Of a stretch of DNA of 64,000 bases, positions 26,251-34,830 are shown piece by piece. Made by a program: the position numbers and the translations under genes. Numbering within the stretch: the stretch's first letter is position 1; every line of letters begins with the position of its first letter. Below the pieces are notes generated by a model, which worked only from the letters and a program-made list of their open reading frames with translations, searched no databases and was not told the origin of the DNA. Source of the stretch: Litorimonas sp963972195 (GTDB lineage: Bacteria > Pseudomonadota > Alphaproteobacteria > Caulobacterales > Maricaulaceae). The DNA lies in the NCBI GenBank assembly GCA_963972195.1, contig CAXATH010000006.1:124001-188000 (forward strand), written 5' to 3'.

Positions 26251-26923
26251 AGAGGGTTTCTATACCGTCAAAACTCTTATCGGTCTTGCGGAATTTTTTA
26301 CGGAGGCGTTTGATGTGGGAATCAATCGTTCTGTCATCGACATAAACCTGATCGTCATAAGCGGCGTCCATCAGCTGATCTCGGGATTTCACATAGCCGG
26401 GACGATTGGCAAGGCTTTCCAGAATTAGAAATTCGGTCACGGTCAATCGAACGGGATTTCCATCCCAGGAACAGGCGTGACGGTTCGGATCGAGCAAAAG
26501 TTTCCCGCGGCGAATAACCTTGTCATCGCCCTCCTGCGGGGTTGGCATTTCAATAGAGGTGAGCGAGGCGCGGCGCAGCACGGCTTTTATTCTCTCGCCA
26601 AGTAAGCGTTGTGAGAACGGCTTGGTGATATAATCATCCGCGCCCATGTTGAATCCAATAGCTTCGTCGAATTCGTCGTCTTTGGACGTCAGAAAAATCA
26701 CCGGAAGGTTTGACGTCTGACGCAAACGACGGAGAAGTTCCAACCCGTCCATGCGGGGCATTTTCACATCCAGCACCGCCAAGTCCGGCGGCGACTCTTT
26801 CAACGCTTCCAGCGCGCTCACCCCGTCATGAAATTTGCGGACTTCATACCCTTCGCCTTCGAGGAACATAGACACAGAGGTCAGGATGTTCTCGTCATCG
26901 TCCACTAGATAAATTTTGGCCAT
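26219..26923 (-). CDS. chvI: Response regulator ChvI
   Basis: An OmpR-family regulator of about 234 residues. The receiver domain starts MAKIYLVDDDENI; Asp52 in AVLDVKMPRMDG is the phosphorylation site and ITKPF holds the conserved Lys. The C-terminal winged helix has RLTVTEFLILESLANRPGYV. The ATG at 26923 is chosen over the longer frame (to 27052) because the extra 43 residues are unlike the family and receivers normally begin this way. It is cognate to chvG just downstream. Confidence 0.92.
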   Translation of the reverse strand: MAKIYLVDDDENILTSVSMFLEGEGYEVRKFHDGVSALEALKESPPDLAVLDVKMPRMDGLELLRRLRQTSNLPVIFLTSKDDEFDEAIGFNMGADDYITKPFSQRLLGERIKAVLRRASLTSIEMPTPQEGDDKVIRRGKLLLDPNRHACSWDGNPVRLTVTEFLILESLANRPGYVKSRDQLMDAAYDDQVYVDDRTIDSHIKRLRKKFRKTDKSFDGIETLYGVGYKYKEA

Positions 26924-27168
26924 AGCGGTCTCTCGTCTCAACCCGTCCACCGATGTCTTGACCTGACGCGGCGAATAATTCTTGTTCCTTACTAAGCTCA
27001 TCGTTTGCATTGTCCAACCCTCGTTTTGTGTATGATGGGTTTCGGGTAGCAATCGACTATGGCGGGGTTATGACCAGTGTTTGCCTTAGTTTGGGCTATT
27101 TTGGCAAAACCATGACATTGCATAGCCCGTAAGAAACGCTACACATCCTACAAACTCAGGGGTAAATC

Positions 27169-28044
27169 ATGCTGACAGACATTCTCGTCTATTTTTTCCA
27201 CGCAGCCGCCGTAGTGTTTTTCCTGCTGACCGTTCTGTGGGCGATTAGTGTCGCTGTAAAAGATGCCAGCCTTGTCGATGTTTTCTGGGGGTTCGGGTTT
27301 TTATGTGTCGGGGCGGTCTGCCTTTACCTAGCCGATCCCGTCCCCCCTTACCTCTGGCTGTTGGGATTACTCCCCGTCATCTGGGGCGCGCGATTGACGA
27401 TTTATTTGGCGATGCGGAACCTTGGACACGGCGAAGACAAACGTTACGTAGCTATGCGAAAGCGCTCCAACTTAAATGAGGCGGCTTGGCGTCTGCGGAG
27501 TCTTTTTTCAATCTATTGGGGGCAAGGCCTGCTCATCATGATCGTCAGCGCCCCGGTTTGGGTGAGCATGGGAACGCATGTTGCGGGGCGTGTCATCAAT
27601 TCTGGTGACGAAGCGATCTACATCCATGCTAATGCCTATATAAATCTCTTGGCTGTCCTCGGAACTGCGCTCTGGCTTATCGGATTTCTTTTCGAAGCGA
27701 TTGGCGACTGGCAGCTCGCCCGTTTTATGAAAAAGAACAAGGACTATAATGGTCCGCAAGAGGATAAGCCTGTCCTGAATACAGGATTATGGCGATATAC
27801 CCGCCACCCCAATTATTTTGGTAATGCCTGTATGTGGTGGGGCATTTGGCTCGTCGCCTGCGAAGCGCCGTGGGGCTGGGCGACAATATTCGCCCCGATC
27901 ATCATGACCTATCTGCTCACTAATGTATCTGGCAAAGATTTACTGGAGAAGGACATGGGGAAGCGAAAGAATTATCAGACTTATATCAAACGCACGAGCG
28001 GGTTCTTTCCATTACCGCCGAAGAATAAGAGTGAGGTGGAGTGA
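27169..28044 (+). CDS. DUF1295 membrane protein (steroid 5-alpha-reductase-like)
   Basis: A 291-residue integral membrane protein with about six to seven helices. The C-terminal part LNTGLWRYTRHPNYFGNACMWWG is split here by normal family residues and contains the RHPNYFG motif of the DUF1295/isoprenylcysteine-methyltransferase-like superfamily. The family includes predicted oxidoreductases and methyltransferases acting on lipids; no substrate can be assigned. AGGGG precedes the ATG. It stands alone between chvI and rpoN, with a short hairpin just after its stop. Confidence 0.8.
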   Translation: MLTDILVYFFHAAAVVFFLLTVLWAISVAVKDASLVDVFWGFGFLCVGAVCLYLADPVPPYLWLLGLLPVIWGARLTIYLAMRNLGHGEDKRYVAMRKRSNLNEAAWRLRSLFSIYWGQGLLIMIVSAPVWVSMGTHVAGRVINSGDEAIYIHANAYINLLAVLGTALWLIGFLFEAIGDWQLARFMKKNKDYNGPQEDKPVLNTGLWRYTRHPNYFGNACMWWGIWLVACEAPWGWATIFAPIIMTYLLTNVSGKDLLEKDMGKRKNYQTYIKRTSGFFPLPPKNKSEVE

Positions 28045-28062
28045 TTTTCCCCCTTTACTTGC

Positions 28063-28086
28063 CATTCCGCGCGAAGTCGCGGAATG
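28063..28086. repeat. Perfect 9-bp inverted repeat between DUF1295 gene and rpoN
   Basis: CATTCCGCG and CGCGGAATG enclose a 6-base loop, 19 bases after the DUF1295 gene stop and about 80 bases after the rpoN stop on the other strand. No T-run follows on either side, so it is not a classical terminator. A related CGGAATGACA string occurs before accD at about 6334, so it may belong to a dispersed repeat type. Confidence 0.35.
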
Positions 28087-28166
28087 TTTGAGCGAAGGCA
28101 TTTCATAACTCGAACTCCTGCGACTACACTTCGGTTCGGCAAGATGACGAGACAAAAAATAGTACT

Positions 28167-29666
28167 CTAAACCGCGTATTTGAATATGCGGCGTCTCTCT
28201 ACGCTGCTGGGGATGCCCATGCTCTCGCGGTATTTCGCGACAGTTCTACGGGCGATATCTACCCCTTCTCCGCGCAGGAGCTTAACCAGTTTGTCGTCCG
28301 ATTTCACGGACTCCTCGGTCTCTTCTCCAATCAGGATTTTAATCTTGTTTCGCACGGCTTCTGCGGAATGGCCTTCGCCTCCGTCCAGACTCGGAATAGC
28401 CGCTGTGAAGAAATATTTCAGCTCGAACAACCCCCGTGTCGTATGCATAAATTTATTGCTCGTTACCCGGCTCACTGTGCTCTCATGCATCTCTATGGCA
28501 TCGGCCACATCTTTGAGCTTGAGGGGACGCATGTGGTCTACGCCATAAGCAAAAAACGCGTCCTGTTGTTTCACTATTTCGCTTGTAACCTTCAAAATTG
28601 TTCGCGCGCGCTGATCCAATGATTTTACGAGCCAGCTGGCACTCTGGTGACATTCGGAAATAAATTCGCGCGTGGTTTCATCCTTGCCGCCAATTTTTCG
28701 AATCTCATTATAGTAGCGATTATTGACCAGAACGCGCGGCAATGTGTCGGCGTTTAACTCGACCGTCCATCCGCCATTCGGGGTTTCCCGGATGAAGACG
28801 TCAGGCTCGACAACTTGCGCGGTTGTCCCGCTATATGCCGCGCCGGGTTTCGGCGCGCAGTTCCTTATCCGCGCTATCATAGCGCCCATACGATCCCGCC
28901 CCACATCACATAATTTCATAAGTTTCGACAAATCATGTTTGGCCAGCAAGTCGAGATTAGAGAGCAAAACCTGCATTGCCTCATCCAGATATCCCTGCTC
29001 CCGCAGTTGCAACATCAAACATTCAGATAAATTCCGAGCAAATAGACCCGTCGGCTCACAAGTCTGAAGCTGAGTCAAAAGTGAGCAAATTCGGGCTGTC
29101 TCCACCCCGAGGTTTTCGGCAATTTCTTCGGCGCTCATCCGCAAATAGCCTGCCTCATCGAGCTGACCAATCATATAATCGGCAATGAGCCCGTCCCGAG
29201 GTTCGAGCCGCAAGAGAGATTTCTGCGCCTTTACATGCTCAGGCAGACTTATTTCGGCGGCAGCATTTGCGGCGGCGTCATGGTCTCCGCCCCCTGAAAA
29301 ACTCCCGGATTTTTCATTGCGCGACCAGTCAACGGAGCCCCCGACATCTGCGCCGCCCCTATCTGCCGCAGTAGAATCGGGATTTACGGCATGGTCGGGT
29401 ACATCAAAATCGGACGCGGCCGCCGCAGGGGCGTCTTTATCCACTGTCGCCTGCAGCGCGTCTCTAAGTGTGTTGGCAATCTGTTCACCGCGCCGGTTTT
29501 CATCCCCCGTGCCGCGCTCCAGTAGCGGGTTGCTCTCCAACTGTTCTTCAACAAATTCGGCAAGTTCAATATTGGAATATTGCAGCAATTGGATCGCTTG
29601 GCGCAATTGGGGCGTCATGGCGAGTTGCTGGCTCTGCCGCGCCTGTAATTTTGGAGCTAATGCCAC
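28167..29666 (-). CDS. rpoN: RNA polymerase sigma-54 factor
   Basis: A 499-residue sigma-54. The N-terminal activator-interacting region is Gln- and Leu-rich (QSQQLAMTPQLRQAIQLLQY). An acidic linker follows (about residues 60-140), then the core-binding region and DNA-binding part. The RpoN box ARRTVAKYRE is at residues 472-481, reading into the invariant tail ERRRIFKYAV. It directs transcription from -24/-12 promoters with AAA+ activators. The genes usually found downstream (raiA/hpf, ptsN) are not present; the gene stands alone. Confidence 0.95.
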   Translation of the reverse strand: MALAPKLQARQSQQLAMTPQLRQAIQLLQYSNIELAEFVEEQLESNPLLERGTGDENRRGEQIANTLRDALQATVDKDAPAAAASDFDVPDHAVNPDSTAADRGGADVGGSVDWSRNEKSGSFSGGGDHDAAANAAAEISLPEHVKAQKSLLRLEPRDGLIADYMIGQLDEAGYLRMSAEEIAENLGVETARICSLLTQLQTCEPTGLFARNLSECLMLQLREQGYLDEAMQVLLSNLDLLAKHDLSKLMKLCDVGRDRMGAMIARIRNCAPKPGAAYSGTTAQVVEPDVFIRETPNGGWTVELNADTLPRVLVNNRYYNEIRKIGGKDETTREFISECHQSASWLVKSLDQRARTILKVTSEIVKQQDAFFAYGVDHMRPLKLKDVADAIEMHESTVSRVTSNKFMHTTRGLFELKYFFTAAIPSLDGGEGHSAEAVRNKIKILIGEETEESVKSDDKLVKLLRGEGVDIARRTVAKYRESMGIPSSVERRRIFKYAV

Positions 29667-29863
29667 GTTTGCCTACCCTGCTTCACTTTCACATACCGGG
29701 CCATTTTTGAATTCAGGCCGTCTTGAAACAGTCTTTAGGAAAGAAGCCTTAATTTGGCGTGTGGTGACAAGGTTAATAGTTTGTATCGTTCAGTTTAGCG
29801 CCTTTACGGAACCAAGACTTAAGGACGACGTTTTATAGGCATAACAACTAAAAGGAGGTCAAC

Positions 29864-30037
29864 ATGTTAGGTTGGTCAATCGCATTTTTCATTCTCGCCA
29901 TAATTGCGGGCTTACTTGGATTTACTGGCATTGCGGGCGCAATGGCAGGTGTCGCCCAAGTCCTGTTCGTTATTTTCCTTGTTCTACTGGTGATTTCTTT
30001 CATTATACGGGCCTTTCAAGGACGCTCTGTCGTCTAA
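29864..30037 (+). CDS. DUF1328 small membrane protein
   Basis: A 57-residue protein beginning MLGWSIAFFILAIIAGLLGF and ending in RAFQGRSVV, with two membrane helices separated by a glycine-rich turn (GIAGAMAGVAQ). This is the DUF1328/YtjA type. It has an ideal ribosome site AAAGGAGGTC five bases before the ATG, so it is probably well expressed. Members are often linked to stress, but the function is unknown. It stands 37 bases before trpF and may share a transcript. Confidence 0.88.
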   Translation: MLGWSIAFFILAIIAGLLGFTGIAGAMAGVAQVLFVIFLVLLVISFIIRAFQGRSVV

Positions 30038-30074
30038 GACTGGAAAGCCACAAAGACTATGCTAAGGGAGCTCT

Positions 30075-30734
30075 ATGAGCTCCCTTTCTTATTCGCCGAA
30101 GGTCAAAATTTGCGGTCTTACGCGCGCCGAAGATGTGCAAAATGCAATAAGCGAAGGAGCTGATTTTCTTGGTTTTATTGTCGAAGCAAATAGCCCGCGA
30201 CGCGTTAGTGTCTCGGAGGCCAAACCCTTATTTTCACCATCACAAGGATTGGTCAAACGCGTTGCCGTGACAGTCAATGCGGATGACAATCTCCTAGACA
30301 GGATTGCCAGAGACCTCGCCCCTGACTTTGTTCAGTTTCACGGCGACGAAACAGTTGAACGGCTTGCGCAAATTTCAAAGCGATATGAATTCGGGCTTAT
30401 CAAAGCTGTCCCCATCGTCACAGACGAAGATATGAAGACAGCGGGCGAGTTTTCCGGGATTGTCGATTTTGTTTTATATGATGCAAAACCACCCAAAGGA
30501 TCCCAAGTGCGGGGCGGCCATGGCGTGACGATTGATTGGGATATAATTTCCCGCGCGCCAACTCCAAAAACCTTCGCCCTCGCCGGAGGCCTGACGCCCG
30601 ACACGGCCCGCGAGGCCATATCCAAGACAAAAGCACCCATTCTGGACGTTAGCTCTGGTGTCGAAAGCGCGCCAGGCGTAAAGGATGTGTCTAAAATTCA
30701 AGCCTTTATGAAAGCGGTCCACTCCCATGGGTAA
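30075..30734 (+). CDS. trpF: Phosphoribosylanthranilate isomerase
   Basis: A 219-residue TIM-barrel enzyme of tryptophan synthesis. KICGLTRAEDV near the N-terminus holds the catalytic Cys, DFVQFHGDE the substrate loop, and FALAGGLTPDT plus LDVSSGVESAPGVKD form the phosphate-binding end. Its last 8 bases overlap trpB, indicating coupling. GGGAGC lies 5 bases before the ATG. Confidence 0.95.
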   Translation: MSSLSYSPKVKICGLTRAEDVQNAISEGADFLGFIVEANSPRRVSVSEAKPLFSPSQGLVKRVAVTVNADDNLLDRIARDLAPDFVQFHGDETVERLAQISKRYEFGLIKAVPIVTDEDMKTAGEFSGIVDFVLYDAKPPKGSQVRGGHGVTIDWDIISRAPTPKTFALAGGLTPDTAREAISKTKAPILDVSSGVESAPGVKDVSKIQAFMKAVHSHG

Positions 30735-31953
30735 ACCTGAAAACATCCCCTTCCCTGACGAAAATGGTCGTTTTGGCGACTTTGGCGGGCGTTATGTTTC
30801 GGAAACTTTGATGCCGCCGATTCTGGAACTCCAAAAAGCCTATGAAGATGCCAAGGCTGATCCGGAATTTCAAAAAGAGCTGGATTATTTCATGGCGCAT
30901 TATGTGGGCCGGCCTTCGCCGCTCTATTTTGCCGAACGCCTAACCGAAGAAACGGGCGGCGCTAAAATCTATTTCAAGCGCGACGAGCTCAACCACACGG
31001 GCGCTCACAAAATCAACAACTGCATGGGCCAGCTGCTGCTCGCCAAGCGTATGGGTAAAAAACGTATCATTGCAGAGACCGGCGCAGGCCAACACGGCGT
31101 CGCTACAGCAACTGTCGCCGCTCGCCTTGGTATGGAATGTATTGTCTATATGGGCGCGGTCGATATTGTGCGGCAGAAACCAAATGTCTTTCGGATGCGC
31201 CTGTTGGGAGCAGAGGTCCGCGCCGTGCATTCCGGCACGGCTACCCTAAAGGACGCCATGAACGAAGCTCTTCGGGACTGGGTTACAAATGTCGGCGATA
31301 CATTTTATTGTATCGGTACAGTTGCGGGACCGCACCCTTACCCGGCCATGGTTCGTGACTTTCAAGCTGTCATAGGCCGCGAAGCAAAAGAGCAGATTAT
31401 GGACGCGGAAGGACGCCTGCCCGACGCCGTTGTTGCCTGTATCGGCGGCGGCTCCAACGCAATGGGTCTATTCCATGAATTTGTGCCGCATAAAAATGTG
31501 CGTCTTATCGGTGTCGAAGCCGCGGGCAAAGGCGTAAAATCCGGTCTTCATGCGGCCTCCCTCACAGGCGGCACGCCGGGCGTGCTCCACGGTAACCGAA
31601 CTTATTTGCTACAAGATGAAAACGGACAGATCGCAGACGCCCATTCGATTTCTGCCGGGCTAGACTATCCCGGTATCGGCCCGGAACATGCTTACCTTCA
31701 CGATATTGGCCGCGCCGAATATATCAGCGCGACAGATGACGAGGCCCTGCACTGGTTCCAGGAGTGTGCGCGCCTCGAAGGCATCCTCCCCGCGCTGGAG
31801 CCCAGCCATGCCATACCCCGAACAGTCGAACTCGCCAAAGAGCTTGGGCCCGAGGGCCTTATTATCATGAATATGTGCGGCCGCGGCGATAAGGACGTCT
31901 TCACCATTGCCGACGCTCTCGGCGAACATATAAGCGCCGGGACAGAAGGGTAA
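30727..31953 (+). CDS. trpB: Tryptophan synthase beta chain
   Basis: A 408-residue PLP enzyme joining indole and serine. Lys95 in HTGAHKINN binds PLP; AETGAGQHGVATATVAARLG and IGGGSNAMGLFHEF (phosphate loop) are intact, with split spacing as usual. It partners with TrpA, whose gene is 2.9 kb further on rather than adjacent. The exported-protein genes lie between them. Confidence 0.96.
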   Translation: MGKPENIPFPDENGRFGDFGGRYVSETLMPPILELQKAYEDAKADPEFQKELDYFMAHYVGRPSPLYFAERLTEETGGAKIYFKRDELNHTGAHKINNCMGQLLLAKRMGKKRIIAETGAGQHGVATATVAARLGMECIVYMGAVDIVRQKPNVFRMRLLGAEVRAVHSGTATLKDAMNEALRDWVTNVGDTFYCIGTVAGPHPYPAMVRDFQAVIGREAKEQIMDAEGRLPDAVVACIGGGSNAMGLFHEFVPHKNVRLIGVEAAGKGVKSGLHAASLTGGTPGVLHGNRTYLLQDENGQIADAHSISAGLDYPGIGPEHAYLHDIGRAEYISATDDEALHWFQECARLEGILPALEPSHAIPRTVELAKELGPEGLIIMNMCGRGDKDVFTIADALGEHISAGTEG

Positions 31954-32162
31954 GCTGACCGAATCCTAGATATTCTTCCAGCTAGTTGCTTGAATACCTC
32001 AAAACACTGCGCTTGAATGACGTGAAATAAAAGCAGTTTAAACTCGACCACATATATTCTGAATTTCCTGCTTTTAGTCGCGCAAATAGTAACGCTTCTT
32101 TATATTTCTTCTGTGAGAGTCATTGACGTTGGCCCTCTAATCTCATTTAACGGAGGCGAGGG

Positions 32163-32217
32163 AAAGCTAAGGTCACCTCTGGGTGATGGCTTTTGAATGA
32201 GCGTCAGGACAGGACGC
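32163..32217 (+). promoter_or_regulatory. Two hairpins in the leader of the exported 203-residue protein gene
   Basis: Stem 1 pairs 32163-32167 with 32189-32193 and, inside it, 32173-32177 with 32182-32186. Stem 2 pairs 32201-32205 with 32213-32217. Both lie just before the gene starting at 32237, so they would be in its 5' leader if transcription starts further upstream. No known riboswitch consensus is recognised. Confidence 0.3.
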
Positions 32218-32236
32218 CTAAGAAGGGGAATGTTCC

Positions 32237-32848
32237 ATGAAAGTTTCAAGGATAATTTTTTCACTCGGATTGGGACTCGCGTCGCTCATCGCTTTACCGA
32301 CGCTTTCGGCGCACGCCCAAGACTTGGTGGCGGAAGCCCCTGCCCCCAGCGCCAACTTCACAGACAACCCGGCTTTACAAGGTCTGAAGGCCCCTGTTTT
32401 CGATACTCAGCCCCGCGATCTTCTTTTTAAAGGGCTGACCAATATTGAGCGTCAGAACGAGACAAGCCGCACAGATGGATGTGCAAAAATCCAAAAAGGA
32501 CTGACCCTCAGCGGAGGATTCCTTCTTATTGCCTGCGAAAAATTGAAGTCTGAGTTACCAATTGGCCTTCAAGATATCGCCGCCAGAAAATACATGGCTC
32601 ACATGGAAACGCTTGGATGGAAAAAAGATCCATCTCACAAGAAAAAGGGCGAAACAAAATACCTAAAGACTGATGCAACCGGTTGTAATCGGACGATGTC
32701 TGTCGGCGTCTGGACAGACAGAGCGCTAAACGAACCTCGCCTGCCGGGCTTGACCCGCAGGGATTACCGTCAGATCGTGTTTATCATGGGCTTTGACGGC
32801 AAAACCTGTGAACATCACTACGAAGGCGTGAAACAAGCGGCGCGGTAA
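32237..32848 (+). CDS. Exported protein of unknown function (203 residues)
   Basis: Not recognised. A clear Sec signal peptide (about residues 1-28, ending LSAHAQ) leads into a soluble protein with four cysteines in the mature part, at TDGCAKI, LIACEKL, TGCNRTM and KTCEHHY; two disulfides in the periplasm are plausible. It is basic toward the middle (KKDPSHKKKGETKY). AAGGGGAA precedes the ATG. A terminator follows at 32883. It is a single-gene unit downstream of trpB. Function unknown. Confidence 0.65.
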   Translation: MKVSRIIFSLGLGLASLIALPTLSAHAQDLVAEAPAPSANFTDNPALQGLKAPVFDTQPRDLLFKGLTNIERQNETSRTDGCAKIQKGLTLSGGFLLIACEKLKSELPIGLQDIAARKYMAHMETLGWKKDPSHKKKGETKYLKTDATGCNRTMSVGVWTDRALNEPRLPGLTRRDYRQIVFIMGFDGKTCEHHYEGVKQAAR

Positions 32849-32882
32849 GCCCCCCTTTTTCCAGTTTAATTAAATGATTTTC

Positions 32883-32910
32883 AAAGGCTCCTCACTGAGG
32901 GGCCTTTTTT
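32883..32910 (+). terminator. Rho-independent terminator
   Basis: AAAGGCTCC pairs with GGGGCCTTT around a short loop and is followed by a T-run, about 35 bases after the stop of the exported 203-residue protein gene. It separates that gene from the cluster beginning at 33056. Confidence 0.85.
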
Positions 32911-33055
32911 GTTATCGGCTTCGAATTTTCCTTTTGTACCCCGCTCCAACTAAAACAATCTTGGGGTGTAATCATTTTTTAAGACTCCACCCCTAAATAC
33001 TACCTTATGTTGTTTGCCTCCACAACGATGGCGGCAGGAAAATTGGGAGGGCTTT

Positions 33056-33538
33056 ATGAAGTCAATAAAACTTATAACCCTAATAGGCGTAGCCTCCGCG
33101 ACGTTTTCCGTCTCGGCATCTGCCACCGACAGAGATGTAAATTTTCGGGGCTTAATTAACAATAGCTGTTCACTGGTTGTCCTGAATGATGGATTGCTCG
33201 GCGTCTCTGCTGATCAAACGGTTTTGTCCTCGAAAGAATCCGGCGGGCTACAAGGCCGCATATCTGCCGTAACGAACGGGTTTGGGAACACGATTGAAAT
33301 CATAAGTCCCAGTGGTTTTACCGTCGGACCCCCTTCTGCAGATGTGAATACCATTTTTGAAACAGAATACTCCACATCCGGCGGCACAGTTCTATCTAAC
33401 CTATTGGGCGTGGTTGTATCTATTTTAGGGATTGGAACGACAACGATAGATATTGACGCAACAGCGACAAAAACCTCCGGCACATTTGAAAGCGGAGCTT
33501 ACGAACTCACCACGGTGGTCCGATGCGTCGTTCCGTAA
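33056..33538 (+). CDS. Secreted beta-rich protein, possible pilin-like or surface protein
   Basis: A 160-residue secreted protein with a signal peptide (about residues 1-22, ending VSASAT). The mature part is rich in Ser, Thr, Gly and Val. One Cys near its N-terminus (NNSCSLVVL) and one at the very end (VVRCVVP) could form a disulfide, as in chaperone-assembled pilins. The end FESGAYELTTVVRC fits a terminal beta-strand. GGGAGG precedes this ATG; the longer frame from 33014 lacks support. The next gene, chaperone-like, overlaps it by 16 bases. I do not recognise the exact family. Confidence 0.6.
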   Translation: MKSIKLITLIGVASATFSVSASATDRDVNFRGLINNSCSLVVLNDGLLGVSADQTVLSSKESGGLQGRISAVTNGFGNTIEIISPSGFTVGPPSADVNTIFETEYSTSGGTVLSNLLGVVVSILGIGTTTIDIDATATKTSGTFESGAYELTTVVRCVVP

Positions 33539-33933
33539 AACACATTATTTCAGCTTCGGTTCTTCCTCTATTCAGCGGTATTAGTTTTCTCGCTGCCGCA
33601 CAAAGCGTCGCCCCGATGACACAAGAAATTCGCGGTTTTAATTCGCAGTTCGTCGCCCAGGTGGAAATCAGCAATCCGTATGACAGCCCTCAAAAAGCCA
33701 ATGTCAGGGTTTATTCTTCCGATTGGCTACCCATCCGGCCGATTTACCTTTCGAATGCCAATCGCATTCTTGCCCCAAATCAAAAAGTCATCGTGACAGC
33801 GCTCATTCCGTTCGCGCGGGAAAACCACCGTGTTGTTTATATTTGCAATTCCATCACGCCCCGTATGGGCGGTGTCGGACAGAGTTACAGGGGAGAAGTA
33901 TGCGGAAAAGTCTCAGCACAGCGTTTAAGCTAA
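33523..33933 (+). CDS. Exported PapD-like (fimbrial chaperone N-domain-like) protein
   Basis: A 136-residue exported protein: signal peptide (about residues 1-26), then QSVAPMTQEIRGFNSQFVAQVEISNP is interrupted by ordinary residues and followed by an immunoglobulin-like pattern with NANRILAPNQKVIVTALIPF. It resembles the first domain of periplasmic pilus chaperones but is short for a full two-domain chaperone. The ending has two cysteines (YICNS, EVCGK). It overlaps the previous gene by 16 bases and the next by 34. Chaperone-like is an inference from pattern and neighbours; the usher gene expected for a chaperone-usher system is absent. Confidence 0.5.
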   Translation: MRRSVKHIISASVLPLFSGISFLAAAQSVAPMTQEIRGFNSQFVAQVEISNPYDSPQKANVRVYSSDWLPIRPIYLSNANRILAPNQKVIVTALIPFARENHRVVYICNSITPRMGGVGQSYRGEVCGKVSAQRLS

Positions 33934-34772
33934 TCATTTTGGGTGGAATTACGAGCTATAGCAGCGCCGCCGCTCAAGTTATCCCTGATAATGCAAACAA
34001 TCCCATCATCCTGCCCAGCACGTCCAGTTCCTATAATCAGAACGGATTTAACCTTCCCTCGATTCCGAACGTCACGGGTCAAGATATTGTCAGGGGTTCA
34101 GGCGGGATTTCGTGCCAATCGTCGGTCGGTTCCGGCGGGCCTAATTTCGATCTGGGAGTGATAGGCTCGAATGACATGTTCGACCGCGATTCTATGTCTG
34201 TCTATGGCCGAATTACGGTGCCACTCGGCAAACGTCCCAAACGTGTTGATTGCACCCGGCTTTACGACCTAGAGATCAGCCGCCTACAAATGGAATTACA
34301 GCTCATGCGTGCCGGGGCAAATTCCAACAACATGCTTGATGCACATGCAGCCCGTCAGATCGTATCCCAAGCACCCGTTCACGCCGCGCCGCGGCAAACC
34401 GCGCAGCCATTTCAATTAGCGGCGCCTTCTACGCCTCTTCAAAGCTCAACCTCACAAAGAACGCGGGTCTCTTCGCTAGCCCATTCCCCGCCCCGGCAAG
34501 AGATCCGCACTCCTGCATTCCCGCACCAGCGGCCAAGTCAGGCCCAACAGCCTCTTCCAGCGAAACTTCAACGTCCGGAAACAAATTCTCCGGCGGTGAA
34601 ATGCTGTCAGCCGGGTCAAATACCAGCGTATTATCAACCGACCCACGGTCCAGCCTATCAACCCTATCATAATGATGCCCGGAAGGCGCCCCCGCAATTG
34701 CGTGAAGAGCAACGATATCAGAGACAACCGGTCAGAACTCTGCAGAACACCCAAAACCTTCTGCGCAGATAA
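33900..34772 (+). CDS. Exported Pro/Gln-rich protein of unknown function
   Basis: A 290-residue exported protein. The ATG at 33900 (with GGGGAGAAG before it) gives a signal peptide ending SYSSAAAQ; the longer frame from 33723 lies inside the previous gene and is unlikely. The first half holds short hydrophilic blocks (SGGISCQSSVGSGGPNFDLG, then SMSVYGRITVPLGKRPKRVD) and a coiled-coil-prone stretch (LYDLEISRLQMELQLMRAGA). From about residue 155 it is dominated by Pro, Gln, Ala and Ser with no repeats of fixed length. The tail is basic. It completes the three-gene exported cluster. Family unknown; surface or cell-wall attachment is possible. Confidence 0.55.
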   Translation: MRKSLSTAFKLIILGGITSYSSAAAQVIPDNANNPIILPSTSSSYNQNGFNLPSIPNVTGQDIVRGSGGISCQSSVGSGGPNFDLGVIGSNDMFDRDSMSVYGRITVPLGKRPKRVDCTRLYDLEISRLQMELQLMRAGANSNNMLDAHAARQIVSQAPVHAAPRQTAQPFQLAAPSTPLQSSTSQRTRVSSLAHSPPRQEIRTPAFPHQRPSQAQQPLPAKLQRPETNSPAVKCCQPGQIPAYYQPTHGPAYQPYHNDARKAPPQLREEQRYQRQPVRTLQNTQNLLRR

Positions 34773-34830
34773 GGCTAAACCCCAAAGTAAACTCTGGTCA
34801 GCTGCTCTAAAAACTTTTAGGTCACCTCCC

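Noticed and set aside
29185..29838. A 217-codon frame opposite rpoN
   Set aside because: Antisense to the N-terminal half of rpoN; Ser/Pro-rich shadow translation without a family match.
31954..34830. Recent mobile insertion splitting trpB and trpA
   Set aside because: No transposase, inverted repeats or target duplications are visible; the genes' codon use appears similar to neighbours, so rearrangement rather than a mobile element is kept as the reading.
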